Under the pieces are notes generated by a model. It had not been told where the DNA came from, searched no databases, and saw only the letters and a program-made list of their open reading frames with translations. Of a DNA stretch of 64,000 bases, positions 29,401-40,357 are shown in pieces. The DNA lies in the NCBI GenBank assembly GCA_032718565.1, contig JAVGVS010000004.1, positions 9,869,072-9,933,071 on the forward strand, given 5' to 3'. The stretch comes from Distichodus sexfasciatus (lineage: Eukaryota > Chordata > Actinopteri > Characiformes > Distichodontidae). The translations under genes were made by a program, and so were the position numbers. How positions within the stretch are numbered: the stretch's first letter is position 1; each line of letters opens with the position of its first letter.

Positions 29401-32400
29401 CGATGCATCACGATGCATGCCATCAATTTTTCTACATTACTTCACATTGTATTGCTTTTTTGTATTGCTTTTTTGATATTTGCATCAAATTCATTATTCA
29501 TAAAGATACCCTAATCATCTGGAAATGTTTTGAAAAATGAAAAAAGAAATAATTTTTAAAAAGTGATTTCAGTATTGAAGTGGATTGCATGTCACGGACT
29601 ACCTGCCTCCGTTGTAATCGGTTATGGTCTGCCATTGCATCCATAAAGAATCGTCCACCTCAATCAATTGCGATTAATTTCAACGCCCCTAGTATCTATG
29701 ATGTCAAAAGTGGATGTGCGAGATCAAAGGTGGATCAATGAGATCAAAGTCAATGACATCTAAGGTGGATCTGCCAGATAAAATTTGTATCTGTGAGATC
29801 AAAGGTGGAAAGATCACTAGTCCAAGCCCAAGACCAATGTGTGAGGACCAAATTATTTTGTGCAAGCATGAGATGTTTGCGCACAAACACAAAATGTTTT
29901 TGCATTCTCACAAGAAAACTGAATGTGCACATGAGATATTTTCTCATTTAACACTCCTGAGAAAATCGTATTTATGCTTTTTTCTTCCCTGTTCTCATAA
30001 ATTGTTTCAGTATGACGCACCACAAAATAAGTCACCTAAAGTTAGTGTGGGTCATATTAGGTAGGAAATTAAATGTTCAATGTTAAATGTTTTATTAAAT
30101 GTGCAATTTATAACATGAATTGCATGAAAAGCTGCTTTATCATATTTCTGAAGTCACAAATTTTGATTTGGCAGGAATTGCAGATGATGGGAGGTTTGAC
30201 AAACATCAAAGTGAAGTTGCCAGGCTGGTCAGTCAGCGACGACACTGTGCTTCACCTGGCTACAGCGGAGGCTTTAGCGACAGGTTTCTACACCAAACAC
30301 TCAGCTCTCTGCCTTTGATGATATGGTGTGATGTTGATTCTTGTTCATTATTATCATTGTTATTATGAATTTCTCAGGGGCGGAAGGTGAGGAGCTTCTC
30401 CACAAAGTTGCTGCCAACTACATGAAGGGCATGAAGGACATGATTGGCAGAGCACCTGGAAGATCTACCGTAAACGGTAATAAACATCACCTACCATATC
30501 TCCTGCACGCTTTCATGTAATATTAGTGTGTGTGTCATTTCAGGTATTGAAAGATTATACACACACAAAATTAGTTACCTATAATTTGTGTGTGTGTGTC
30601 TGTGTGTATAAGTTAGGTATGAAATTGCTTAAAAATTATACATACACTATTGGAGTTGCAGGAACTATGGGTGTAAGGCAGGGACCGACCATGGGCACAG
30701 GGCACACACACTCACACTCTTATTCACACCTTACGGAGCCAATTTAGTCGCCAATTAACCTATATTGCATGCCTTTGGACTGTGGGAGGAAACCCACGAG
30801 GAGAGCATGGAAACTCCACACGGAAAGGCCCTACTGCCAACCCTAGGATCTAACCCAGGACCTTCTCACATTTTTATATTTAGCAATAGAAATAGAAGTG
30901 AATAAAATACTAACAAGTCAAACTCAAAGTCAAAGTAAACTTTGTCATCTCTGCTATATACTGTACGAGATGACGTGGCTCCAGTTTTAAAAGTTAAAAT
31001 AACAAGCTACAAGAAACAAATAAGGCACAATAAAATATATAAATAGAATATTAAATATACAATTTAAACTAAAAGTACAATCTAAATGTAAACTTTGAAC
31101 TAGAAAGAGAGACAAAGATGTGCAAATATGTAGCAAAATTGTGTAATCTTGTAATTTGTTTATTTATTGCATGGTGAGGCTGACATTTGCACGGAGTAGC
31201 TCTTAATGATTTCTGCTGGTTTTTTTAGGAGTTCGTTCCTTGATGCCAGGAGCTGAAAGTGGTTACAGAATACCCTACAACAATGTTAGCGGCGGTTGCG
31301 GGGCAGCCATGAGGTCCATGTGCATCGGCATGAGGTGCCAATTTAAACCCTAATTTTTTTAATGAATGGAAATCTTTTCACTTTTAATGGCGGGTTCTGT
31401 GCGCTTTTTCGGAGGAGCTTCCCTCACAGGTCACCTGACAATGGATGTACAGCATCAGGAAGTTACACACACTCACACAGCAGATTTAGTCACCTAAAAT
31501 GTGAGTCTGTGTGTAATCTTAGGCAGCTTATTTTATCACAAGAACACACACAACAAATGAGTTACTGAAAATGAATGTGTATGTGCCATTTTAGCAAACT
31601 GAACTGCTTAATCCCTATTGGGGTTGCGGGGACCGGTGCCTATCTCGAGACTTCGGGTTGGAGGCAGGGACCGGCGCTGGGTGGGCTGGACACACATACA
31701 GTGGGGGAAATAATTATTTGATCCCCTGTTGATTTTGTAAGTTTGCCCACTTATAAAGAAATGGACAGACTTATTTATTTTAATGAAGAGAGACAGAATA
31801 TCACCTAAAAATCCAGAAAAACACACTACATAAAAGTCAAACATTTATTTGCATTTTATTGAGAGAAATAAGTATTTGATCCCCAAGCAAAATACAACTT
31901 AGTACTTGGTGGAGAAACACTTGTTGGCAAGCACAGCAGTAAGACGTTTCTTGTAGTTGGTCACCAGGTTTGCACACATCTCAGGAGGGATTTTGGCCCA
32001 CTCCTCTTTACAGAAACTCTCTATGTCAGAAACTCTCTCTAAACAGAAAGTCCTTTATGTTTTTTGTCTACGGCTTGGCAACTTGAAGCTTTAGCTCCCT
32101 TCACAGATTTTCGATAGGATTAAGGTCTGGAGACTGGCTGGGCCATTCCATAACCTTAATGTGCTTCTTCTTTAGCCACTCCTTTGTTGCCTTGGCTGTA
32201 TGTTTTGGGTCACTGTCATGCTGAAAGACCCATCCACAACCCATCTTCAGTGTTCTGGCTGAGGGAAGGAGGTTCTCATCCCAAATGTTATGGTACATGG
32301 CCCCATCCATTGGCCCCTCAATGCAGTGTAGTCGTCCTGTACTTTTAGCTGAAAAACAGCCCCAAAACATAATGTTTCCATCTCCGTGCTTTATTGTAGA

Positions 32401-35400
32401 GATGGTGTGCTTTGGGTCATACTCAGTATTTCTCTTCCTTCAAATATGGCGGTTGGAATTGATGCCAAAGAGTTCGATTTTGGTCTCAGCTGGTCTCAGC
32501 TTTGTATGTGAACGTATTTGTGAGATATTCCATGCACAAAAACAGAAGTAAACGCGTAAAAACGCATAAATGCAATGTAAACACGTGTGCTGTTTGTGAA
32601 CGAGCGAATGCCCGCGTAAGCGCCATTACTCGCTAAAACGCTCAGTTTCCGTCAAAACGTCCCCTTTTATTACAGACAAAACGCATGTTTTAGCTGATAA
32701 ATAACCACAACAACCAGCGTTGTATATAACCCTAATAACAAATGTATTGTCTTTTTTTTATGTATCTGCTTACTCGATTAATCGTTAAAATAATCGATAG
32801 ATTATTTGATTACAAAAATAATCCTTTGTTGCAGCCCTAATCAGGTGTATCTGTAATTGATTTATTGCAATCTGTGTGCCACAGATTGTGTGTTTTTTTT
32901 CTGGATTTTTCATTGATGTTCTATCTCTCTTCATTAAAGTAAAACTAGCATAAAAATTAGAGACTTTTCATTTCTTTGTAAGTGGTCAAACAAAATCAGT
33001 AGGGGATCAAATAATTATTTCCCCCACTGTACAAGTACTCATATCCTAAGGGGCCAACATAAAAAAAAAATGTTTAATATCACAACATACAATACCTTTT
33101 GGTACATTGGCAGGAAAACCTGGATGTTGGAATGCAAACCTAAAATTCTATTTTTTTGGTGCAGGTACCCTCAGCCAGAGCAGTTGAACACGCTGGTCGC
33201 CGTTGCTGTGGAGACGGGCAGAATGACCCACACTCACCCCACTGGGTTCCTAGGGGGCGTGGCTTCGGCCCTGTTCGCCGCCTATGCCATCCAGCGCCGT
33301 CCCATCAACACTTGGGGTCTGGGGTTGTTGCAGGAAGCCTGCCCAGCGGCGAAGGGGTTCATCAAATTGTCAGGCTTTGCTGTCGATGAGACGCTGAGAG
33401 ACTGGGATTACTTCACCCAGCAATGGGAACGGTGAGATAGCGTCATTGGTTAAAGGAATAATTTGGGGTAAAGAATATTTATTTATATAAGGGTACTGCA
33501 GTGGCACAGAGGCACAGCAAGAAGGTCCTGAGTCCGATCCCAAACTCCCAAAACTCCTCCCAAACTGCTGGTCTGGTCTGGATTCCTCCCATAGTCAAAA
33601 ACATGCAGTTCATGTTGACTGACTACTATAAACAGACTTTTAATTGTGTTTGTGTGAGTGTGTGCTCTGCCGTGAGTTGGTGCAGGCTCCAGTCCCTGCG
33701 ACCCTGATTGAGAATAAGTGTTTCAGATAATAAATGAATGAATGAATAAGGGCATTGTGAATGAAGACCAAATTATGCTTTTTTTTGGTTAGAGAATGCT
33801 AGTAAAAAGCTAAGAATGCTAACAGTCTGCGGAAACATGTCAATATGCGTGTAGTGTCATGCTAAATACATTTTTTTTTTAAAAAGGGCCAAAAAAGATA
33901 AAACTAATACACTACTGAATAAATCAAGTTGAAAACAACTGTTTCCATGTAATTCTGTAATGCTACATGGGAATACTAAAAATATTACAGATTATCATAT
34001 TAATATAGATAGAATATATTTGTATTTGAGTAAATATTTGGAGCTAGAAGCTAAATTAGGTATTTTTGCAATGTATATATTTTAGGTGACCACAAACCGT
34101 CAGGAATGTGACTATGTGCCTCATCATAGCAGACTTTATGATATTGGCAAACGTTGAATCTTTGTAGAAAGGGGTATAAGGCTGAAAAAGTTAAATAGGT
34201 TACTCTCACCAAAGTGGCCAAAATAGGTAAAGACAAATTTTAATTTGAAATAGAAGGGAAAAACAGGGATGCAGTTGGTTCAAGGGATAAAAGTGGAAAG
34301 AAATAGAATAAATAATGAACAGTGTAGGTACCATGCTGTCCACTAGGTGGCGCTGCCACCAGAGTTGCACATACAGTAGAGTCCGACCCAGAAGGGGCGG
34401 GCACTTCCCATACCTGACAGCCCAGGTGATAAAAACCCACAGCATTTGAAAAACTCTCTCTCTCTGGAACTGCCCTCGCAGGCTGTGGTCCGACTAAAGA
34501 GATGAACCTGGCCTACACGCGTGGCCATTTTCATTTCCTTTGTTTTAAGACCGAGAACAAGGAGGTACTTTATTTTCTTAGTAACGCTAAGAAATTTAGT
34601 AAATCAAGCTTGCAACCTGCCATTTTTGACGCGGCCAGACCTGTTACGTGTAAGGCAGAGAGACGAACCAAAATACAAGATTCCCACAGCTAGGACGGCA
34701 AATTCCCTGGAACAATGCTAAACAATGCAACGTCTGGGCAAAGTTTCACTGTTTAGCATTATTTAAACCGTGTCTTGGAAGAATATGGTTCGTGTGCTTA
34801 ACGATAGGCTGTTCATTTTGCGCACCATCTCGTCTCTCTTTCCTAATTCTCTCTTTTACTAATCATCTCGGAACCCCGAGAAACACCTGAATCCAATTCA
34901 ACTCGGCGTTGCGTACATTCCAAACATTTAGCTTAAGGCTAAATTCCACGCCAGCATTTCGCCTTTGTCTCTAGGACAAAGCTCAGCTGATCTCGTGAAC
35001 AATACGCGCTGGTTTCACCATTGATGATGTATCGACGCCATTGTCCTTTGTCTTAAAAGAGATAAGGAGCAACCTCCCCCATTCAAACTGCGCGTGCTTA
35101 CACTCCTTTGTTCTGCAGATCAAAGAATCTCGCGCACGCAGATACACATGCATACCTGCGCGCATATATACACACACACAGACACACTTTGACACACAGA
35201 CACATGTATTTTATGAGACTGATAAATTTTATATAACTTTGATAAACTATAGTAAGACATTGGGCAAACCTTACAACAGACTTAAAGACTTAACTGAGGA
35301 GTTGTTTTTTAACCTAAGGTATCTCAAACTGAGAGGTTTGGAATCAGGGACAGGGCCGGTAGTCTGGCCTGAGAGGTATGGTCCTGCTGAACGTGACGAG

Positions 35401-35776
35401 GCCTATAAGAGCTTCAGCTGGGACGGCTGGGGTGGGAGCAGCGGCCATGATGCACCAATAATAGCTCTGGATGCCCTTTTGGGGGCGGGATCAGATTGGG
35501 AGGAGCTGATGAATCGAGTGGCATTTCATGGAGGTGAGCAAGCTCATTTTCTTTTGTCACTTTTTTCTGTATATGCAGTTTTTAAATACAAAAATATTTG
35601 AACATAACTGGACTTTCATCTTTGTAGGGGACAGCGACAGCACTGCAGTTATCGCCTGCTGTTGTTGGGGTCTTCTGTACGGAACCATGGGAGTTCCGAA
35701 GTGCAACTACAGCAAGCTGGAATATAGAGATCGTCTGGAGAACAGTGCAGAGAAACTCTATGAGCTGTCACACTAA
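26448..35776 (+). CDS. adprh: ADP-ribosylarginine hydrolase (ARH1 type), first tandem gene
   Basis: The enzyme removes ADP-ribose from arginine side chains, using two Mg2+ ions. Eight exons join in phase: 26448-26458, 28904-29009, 30175-30283, 30378-30476, 31229-31334, 33165-33431, 35319-35533 and 35628-35776, giving 353 aa, close to human ADPRH. Metal and active-site motifs are intact: [15 protein letters not shown] (exon 3), [13 protein letters not shown] (exon 5), [11 protein letters not shown] (exon 6) and [10 protein letters not shown] (exon 8). The C-terminus is [19 protein letters not shown]. Exon 1 holds only ATG GCG GTC AG. I chose it because phase and donor (GTGAGC) fit exon 2, and because the second gene has an equally tiny first exon; it is the least certain part. 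Compared with the second gene, exon 2 is three codons shorter. The introns hold SINE, hAT and Tc1 insertions. No signal peptide is visible. Confidence 0.9.
28557..28806 (-). mobile_element. tRNA-derived SINE (family 1), best copy
   Basis: On the minus strand the element starts with a tRNA-like head. It has an A-box-like TAGCCTAACGGTTAGG (28784-28799) and a B-box GGTTCGATTCC (28749-28759). The body follows (AGGCATCACTGAGGTACTCA, GGATGGGTCAAATG), with a tail ending near CACAATCAC. These are internal RNA polymerase III promoter elements. It sits in intron 1 of the first ADPRH gene, about 100 bp before exon 2. Confidence 0.8.
29040..29103. repeat. Mixed (TG)n/(TA)n microsatellite
   Basis: TATATGTGTGTG followed by alternating ATATAT/ACATAC units, just after exon 2 of the first ADPRH gene. 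Confidence 0.9.
29262..29815. repeat. Minisatellite GAGATCAAAGGTGGATCT, split by a hAT-like insertion
   Basis: About 20-bp units of GAGATCAAAGGTGGA(T/A)C lie on both sides (29262-29301 and 29692-29815), interrupted by the element at 29302-29691. It lies in intron 2 of the first ADPRH gene. Confidence 0.75.
29302..29691. mobile_element. hAT-like MITE with 8-bp target duplication
   Basis: Ends: TAGAGGTGTGAACC on the left and CAACGCCCCTA on the right (inverted and imperfect). Flanks are GGATCTAT and GTATCTAT, 7 of 8 bases equal, as expected for hAT target-site duplication. The interior holds no transposase. Confidence 0.75.
30690..30870 (-). mobile_element. SINE family 2 fragment
   Basis: 'GCCAATTAACCTATATTGCATGC', 'GGACTGTGGGAGGAAACC' and 'GGAAACTCCACACGGAAAGG' match the longer copy at 58650-58978. 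Another small piece of the same family is at about 31600-31690 (TTGGGGTTGCGGGGACC). Confidence 0.6.
30918..31110. repeat. Dispersed repeat with CAAAGTCAAAGT tail, copy 2
   Basis: It is the partner of 16267-16480, in the same orientation, in intron 4 of the first ADPRH gene. Confidence 0.6.
31699..33029 (-). mobile_element. Tc1/mariner element with intact inverted repeats, dead transposase
   Basis: Perfectly matched ends (CAGTGGGGGAAATAATTATT and its reverse complement) are flanked by TA on both sides (31697-31698, 33030-33031), the Tc1 target duplication. The minus strand encodes the C-terminal half of a Tc1 transposase ([35 protein letters not shown], about 32400-32100) with the catalytic D and E context. 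The N-terminal half is gone, replaced from about 32500 to 32850 by a foreign hAT-like piece ending TTGTTGCAGCCCTAA. It lies in intron 5 of the first ADPRH gene. Confidence 0.88.
33490..33745 (+). mobile_element. tRNA-derived SINE (family 2), internally deleted
   Basis: A head like 'CTGCAGTGGCACAGAGGCAC..AAGGTCCTGAGTCCGATCCC' carries a B-box-like GAGTCCGATCC. It is followed by 'GATTCCTCCCATAGTC' and the typical tail 'CAGATAATAAATGAATGAATGAA'. Intron 6 of the first ADPRH gene. Confidence 0.7.
34330..35240 (+). other. GC-richer, promoter-like or LTR-like island in an ADPRH intron
   Basis: It contains a CTCF-like site, a TATA-like GGTGATAAAAACCC preceded by GC-rich sequence, and several moderately GC-rich blocks ending in an ACACAC run. 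No frame or known family is recognised. It could be a solo LTR or a local regulatory region; I could not find terminal repeats. Confidence 0.25.
34340..34355. promoter_or_regulatory. CTCF consensus match CCACTAGGTGGCGCTG
   Basis: It fits the vertebrate CTCF core CCASYAGRKGGCRS at every position. It lies in intron 6 of the first ADPRH gene. Binding is inferred from the motif only. Confidence 0.5.
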
Positions 35777-35974
35777 AGCGGGACTGTCAAGCCGACCCTT
35801 CACAAAAATTGCAATTATAGTTATCTTATATCAAACAGTGCAGAAATCTGTACACTGTACACATATCCTGTGATGTTGCAAGACGACAATTGACATTTTT
35901 TATTTTAAGAACTCTATTAAATGTCAAAATCGAAATGTATACAATTATCAAGTAATTTGAAAATGCAATGGGAA

Positions 35975-36950
35975 AGATTGGGTCAAGCTGGTTGAGTGGG
36001 AAAAGCAACTCAGAATGATACAGGTCAACAGGAGTTGGGTATAGGTCAGTTGTGGTGCAAAAGCAACTCTGAACAGTACGGATCGAGGCTGACTGGTTAA
36101 TTTGGGTGTTGTAGAAAAGAAAACCAGAACAGTACTAGTACTGGTTGGTTTAATACCAGCTGATTGGATTGGAAAAGCAATTCAGAACTCAGATGAGGAC
36201 GGATTGGAACAAGTCGGATGTAGTAAAAAGTAACTCAGAGGTACGGGTGCAGTAAAGTAAGTTAGAGTGGAAAAGCAACTCTGAAGAGTACAGGGTTAAA
36301 TTGGTTAGAGAAAATAACTCAAAAACATCTGTGTTGGTCAGAATGTATAAAGTCAAGTCATTTGTAGTATGAAATGAACTCAGAATAGTTTGAGATCAGT
36401 CAGGTCAGATTGTTTGTAGCGGTAAAGCAACTCAGAATGGTAAGGACAGTGTCAAGTCAGGATGTCTGTAATGTAAAATAAACTCAGTATGGTATGGGTG
36501 GGGTCAAGTCAGTTGTAGTGGAAAACAATTAAGAACAGTATGATAATGGGTCAACTCATAATGGAAATGGGAAGATGGTAATGGAAACAGTATGATATGG
36601 GTCAAGTTGTAATGGAAAAACAACTCAGAACAGTACGGGTTGGGTCAGGTCAGTTATATTTTTAAATAAATGGGTTGAGGTGGGAAATGCAACCCAGAAG
36701 GGTAAGGTTTATGTCAAGTCAGCTGTAAAAGAAAGACAACTCAGAACAGTATGCATCAAGCCGGGTTGGGTCAGAACAGCAGTAAACAAGGCAGAACAGT
36801 AAGGATAGAGACAGGTCAACTGAAGTCGGCTGCAGTGGAAAAGCAACTCAGGACAGGTAGGATCAGATCAGTTATAGGTCAAAATAGAGTGGTAAGGATC
36901 GGGATGGGTCAAGTCAGGTTGTTTGTAGTTTAAAATAAACTCAGAACTGA
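35975..36950. repeat. Diverged minisatellite, unit about 45-55 bp
   Basis: About 20 imperfect units of 'GTGGAAAAGCAACTCAGAAC' followed by 'AGTACGGGTCAAGTCAGTTGTA' run for ~1 kb, starting 200 bp after the stop codon of the first ADPRH gene. Units vary in length and sequence. There are no frames of note. Confidence 0.85.
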
Positions 36951-37259
36951 GCTGGATTAGATCGGTAGTAGTAGGAAATGTTACTAATAACATTATAACG
37001 TTGGTTATACTATAAAAGCAACAACCCACCCCACAAACACCCAAGAAACAGAATACCTGAGATTTGTCGTATATTATATGTGGCATTTTTGTATGTGAAG
37101 ACTAGTTCTTATAAGGAAAAACTGCTTTCTAGAAATGTTTCAGGTTTTGTGTGAAGAAATAAACCTGATTACCCTTATTACAGTATTAACATTTATTCAT
37201 AATGGGAGGACCTCACAAAGATAACAAGATATGACAGTGTGTGTGTGTGTACTTGCTAC

Positions 37260-37473
37260 TTAGTGAGAACCAAAATGAGTTTTTAACCAGCAGAGTGAGG
37301 ACATTTTTAGTGGTCGTTGTAATGATAGTTGCTATTAAAGAAGCTACCCGCAGGGGGGGCTGGTGAATGAAGAAAATAAAAGAATAAAAAAAGGGGAAGT
37401 TCAGAATAAACTGCTAGCAGAAGCTAGCACAAAGAGCACTTATGGACATTTGATTCATAAATAATAAAGAACA
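37260..37473 (+). repeat. Probable 5' LTR end of the Ty3/gypsy fragment
   Basis: The segment carries an AATAAAGAACATTACA end, immediately followed by 'TGGTACCAGGAGTGGGTTA', which looks like a tRNA primer-binding site of a Ty3/gypsy element. The 5' limit of the LTR is not clear, because a GT-rich repeat lies next to it. No matching 3' LTR was found. Confidence 0.4.
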
Positions 37474-39521
37474 TTACATGGTACCAGGAGTGGGTTAAAG
37501 AAAAAGAAGCAACACAAAAAAATGGATGCAATCGAACCGCCAGGTACGTTGAAACCAAGTCAAAAGTAAAGGAGTGGAACCTGATCAGTCAAAAGTGCAA
37601 GCCATATTGAATATGCCTGCACACGCTGACAAAAAAGGTGTATTGTGAGCCATGGGGATGATCAACTTCCTGGGTAAGTTCATTCCTACTCTTAACTCCA
37701 AGACAGTCTGCCTCAGGGAGCTGCTACAGCACAACACAGTGTTTGAGTGGACGGCCCGACATGAGAAAGAGTGGAAAAAAATAAAGAAAACTGTAACTAT
37801 GGAGCCAGTCCTCACATTCTTTGATCCATCAAAACCAACAAAGATTTCCACAGATGTTTCAAAAGATGGCTTGAGAGCCATGCTGCTCCAAATGAACGGA
37901 GACAAATGGCAACCGGTAGCATATGCAACCAGATCAATGACAGAAACCAAGCAACGCTATGCTCAAATTGAAAAAGAGACTTTGGGCTTAGTGTTTGGGT
38001 GTGGAAAGTTTCACAGTTATGTGTATGGATTACCAAACTTTACAGCAGACACTGATCACAAACCACTCATATCAATCAGAAAAAAGAACCTCAATGACAT
38101 GTCACCAAGAATTCAGCGCATGATGATGGCGTTGCAGCGCTATGACTTTGAGCTGATTTACACGCCCGGAAAAGACATTGTGCTGGCAGATATGCTATCA
38201 CGATCACCAGAACCAAGCAATGACATGTTGGTCAGCCCTACAACTGAGGATGCTGAAACACAAGTAAAAATGGTAACTGCTTCACTCCCAGTATCAGATG
38301 TCATGTTGCAGAAAATTGTACAGGAGACGACAAAAGATTCTCTGCTGCAGAAAGTGTCCCACCATATCCAAAATGGTTGGTCAAAGGGTGTATGTCCAGG
38401 GTTCTACTCTGTACGTGCAGATTTGTGTATGGCTGATGGGCTGGTGCTGAGACAAAACAGGATTGTCATCCCTCAATCCATGAGGAACATTTTGGCGTGG
38501 AGAAATGTAAAAGGAGAGCAAGAGAAGCAGTTTACTGGCCAGGCATCAACAGGGATATTGGAGAGATGATACAGAAATGTGACACATGTCTCAAACATCA
38601 CTACAAACAAACAAAGGAGCCGAGGCTGTACTTGCTACTTTTTCCCACTGCACCATGGCAAAAAGTAGGCACAGATTTATTTCATCTGGATGGCAAAGAC
38701 TATCTTCTGGTAATTGACTACTATTCTAATTATCCAGAAGTTGCACAGCTTTCCAGTACATCAGCAAAGTCTGTCATCACACGCGAAGGAACTTTTTGCC
38801 AGACACGGAATTCCACAATGTGTCGTCAGTGACAATGGTCCTCAATATGTCTGTGGGGATTTTCGTGACTTTGCAAAGCGATATGGATTTCGACATATCA
38901 CCTCTAGCCCCTTGTATCCACAAGCCAATGGACAGGTGGAAAAAGGAGTCCAAATTGTAAAGAGACTAAAAAAGCGAGAGACAGTAAGACTCACCCTTAC
39001 CTCGCTCTGCTAAACTACAGGGCTTCATCCCTGGAGTGTGGGGCATTACCTGCTGAGCTACTTATGCATTGCAAGCTGCGTACCACTCTTCCACGCATTT
39101 CAAAATACAGTGATGACAAACATGACAACATGCTGACGGACAAAAGGATGAAACTTAAGCACAGACAGAAAAGGAACTGCAATAAAATGGCAAGGCATCT
39201 GGAACCTCTTCAGGAGACAGATGTTGTGAGGATTGCAGGCCCTGATTCCTGGGACAAAAAAGCTACAGTTCTCCGAGAAGCAGGACCCTGGTTATTTGCT
39301 GTCGAGACAGAGAATGGACAAGTGTTAAGAAGGAACCGGAGGAGTCTGTAAAGACTCAGGATGTTAAACATCAGGCTCAGGAGGTTGGATCTGAGCAACA
39401 ACGGGATGTTACACCAGTTGAGCACCACGGAGCGCCTCCTCCACCTTCTACAATGACTGAGACACTGAGAAGTTCTACTAGGCCTAGGAAACCTACAGAG
39501 AGGCTAATAGAACAAGTGTGA
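37474..39521 (+). mobile_element. Ty3/gypsy retrotransposon, deleted and frameshifted pol
   Basis: After the primer-site-like sequence the element jumps directly to the C-terminal end of reverse transcriptase (VEPDQSKVQAILNMPAHAD, then a stop, then INFLGKFIP), so gag, protease and most of RT are missing. RNase H follows (STDVSKDGLRAML, TADTDHKPL). Then come an integrase zinc-binding region (YWPGINRDIGEMIQKCDTC, ~38.53 kb) and the catalytic core in two frames (GTDLF, VVSDNGPQY, PQANGQVEKG, ~38.67-38.95 kb). A C-terminal chromo-like or barrel region ends with RRNRRSL, followed by a short tail to 39521. At least three frame breaks make it inactive. It lies between the two ADPRH genes. Confidence 0.88.
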
Positions 39522-39659
39522 AGAGTTGTTTGTGGAAGCTTGCAGTTATTTTTATTTTAAAAAACAAAACAAAACTGTAACAAGTTTGAGTGTATGAGAC
39601 TAATTTGGTTCAGTCAGGGATAAGTAAGGTTTATTTGCAAAACTAAAAGTGTAGAAAGA

Positions 39660-40063
39660 TTAGCTTTTGGTAGCTGAGGTTATGGTTAGGGTTATGTTTA
39701 GGGTTAGGTGTAGTATTATTTAGATACAGTAATATAAAAGTCAATGGAGGTTCACTACTCACTACTATATAAGTACAAGGATGTGTGTGTGTGTGTGTGT
39801 GTATTTATCGCATTGTGGGGACCTTTTTGTCCCCTAAAATCACTTTTATCTGTTTTTTGGGTTTTGTGGGGACATTTGAGAGGTCCCCATGAGGAAAAAT
39901 GACTTTTTAGAAAATGTGCTTGTTTTATTTGAGAAACTAAAAGAGGTAAAAGATGTGCTTTTGGTTACTGAGGTTAAGGTTAGGATTAGGATTAGGTGTA
40001 AAATTATGTACTTTAGTCATTATGGGAGTCTATGGAAGGACCTCACAAAGATAGTAATACAAG

Positions 40064-40114
<51 letters not shown>

Positions 40115-40115
40115 A
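39660..40115. repeat. GT-microsatellite-linked repeat with TGTGGGGACC motif
   Basis: Two related units share 'GCTTTTGGTAGCTGAGGTTATGG' or its variant, 'GGTTAGG' runs, 'ATTATTTAGATACAG' or 'AAATTATGTACTTTAG', and '(GT)n'. One carries 'GCATTGTGGGGACCTTTTTG'. A further half-unit ('GGAGGACCTCACAAAGATAA') lies at 37200-37250 on the other side of the gypsy fragment. (GT)n and (GA)n runs sit at 39781-39802 and 40064-40115. Confidence 0.65.
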
Positions 40116-40357
40116 ATATATTTGTCTCGCAGCCAAACTTCAGCCATTTGTTGCTGACCGCAGCGTTTCCACAACTTACTTAGGATATTACACAAAATAC
40201 ACTTAAGGGGAACGTAAAACAAACCTATTTTAAGAGGAACGCGGAGTATATTAAAAGTATTAAAACTAGGACAACCGCCGGAGCGTTTGGATCCACCGAG
40301 GTTTCCCGTGCCGCTCTGCTGCCTGGCGAGTCACTAAACCCGGCGAGGACTCTCAGC
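40116..40357 (+). promoter_or_regulatory. 5' region of the second ADPRH gene
   Basis: CpG content rises (CAACCGCCGGAGCGTTTGG, CCCGTGCCGCTCTGC) directly upstream of ATGGCCCG and a GTGAGC donor. There is no TATA box at the usual place. Promoter and 5' UTR are inferred from composition and position. Confidence 0.45.
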
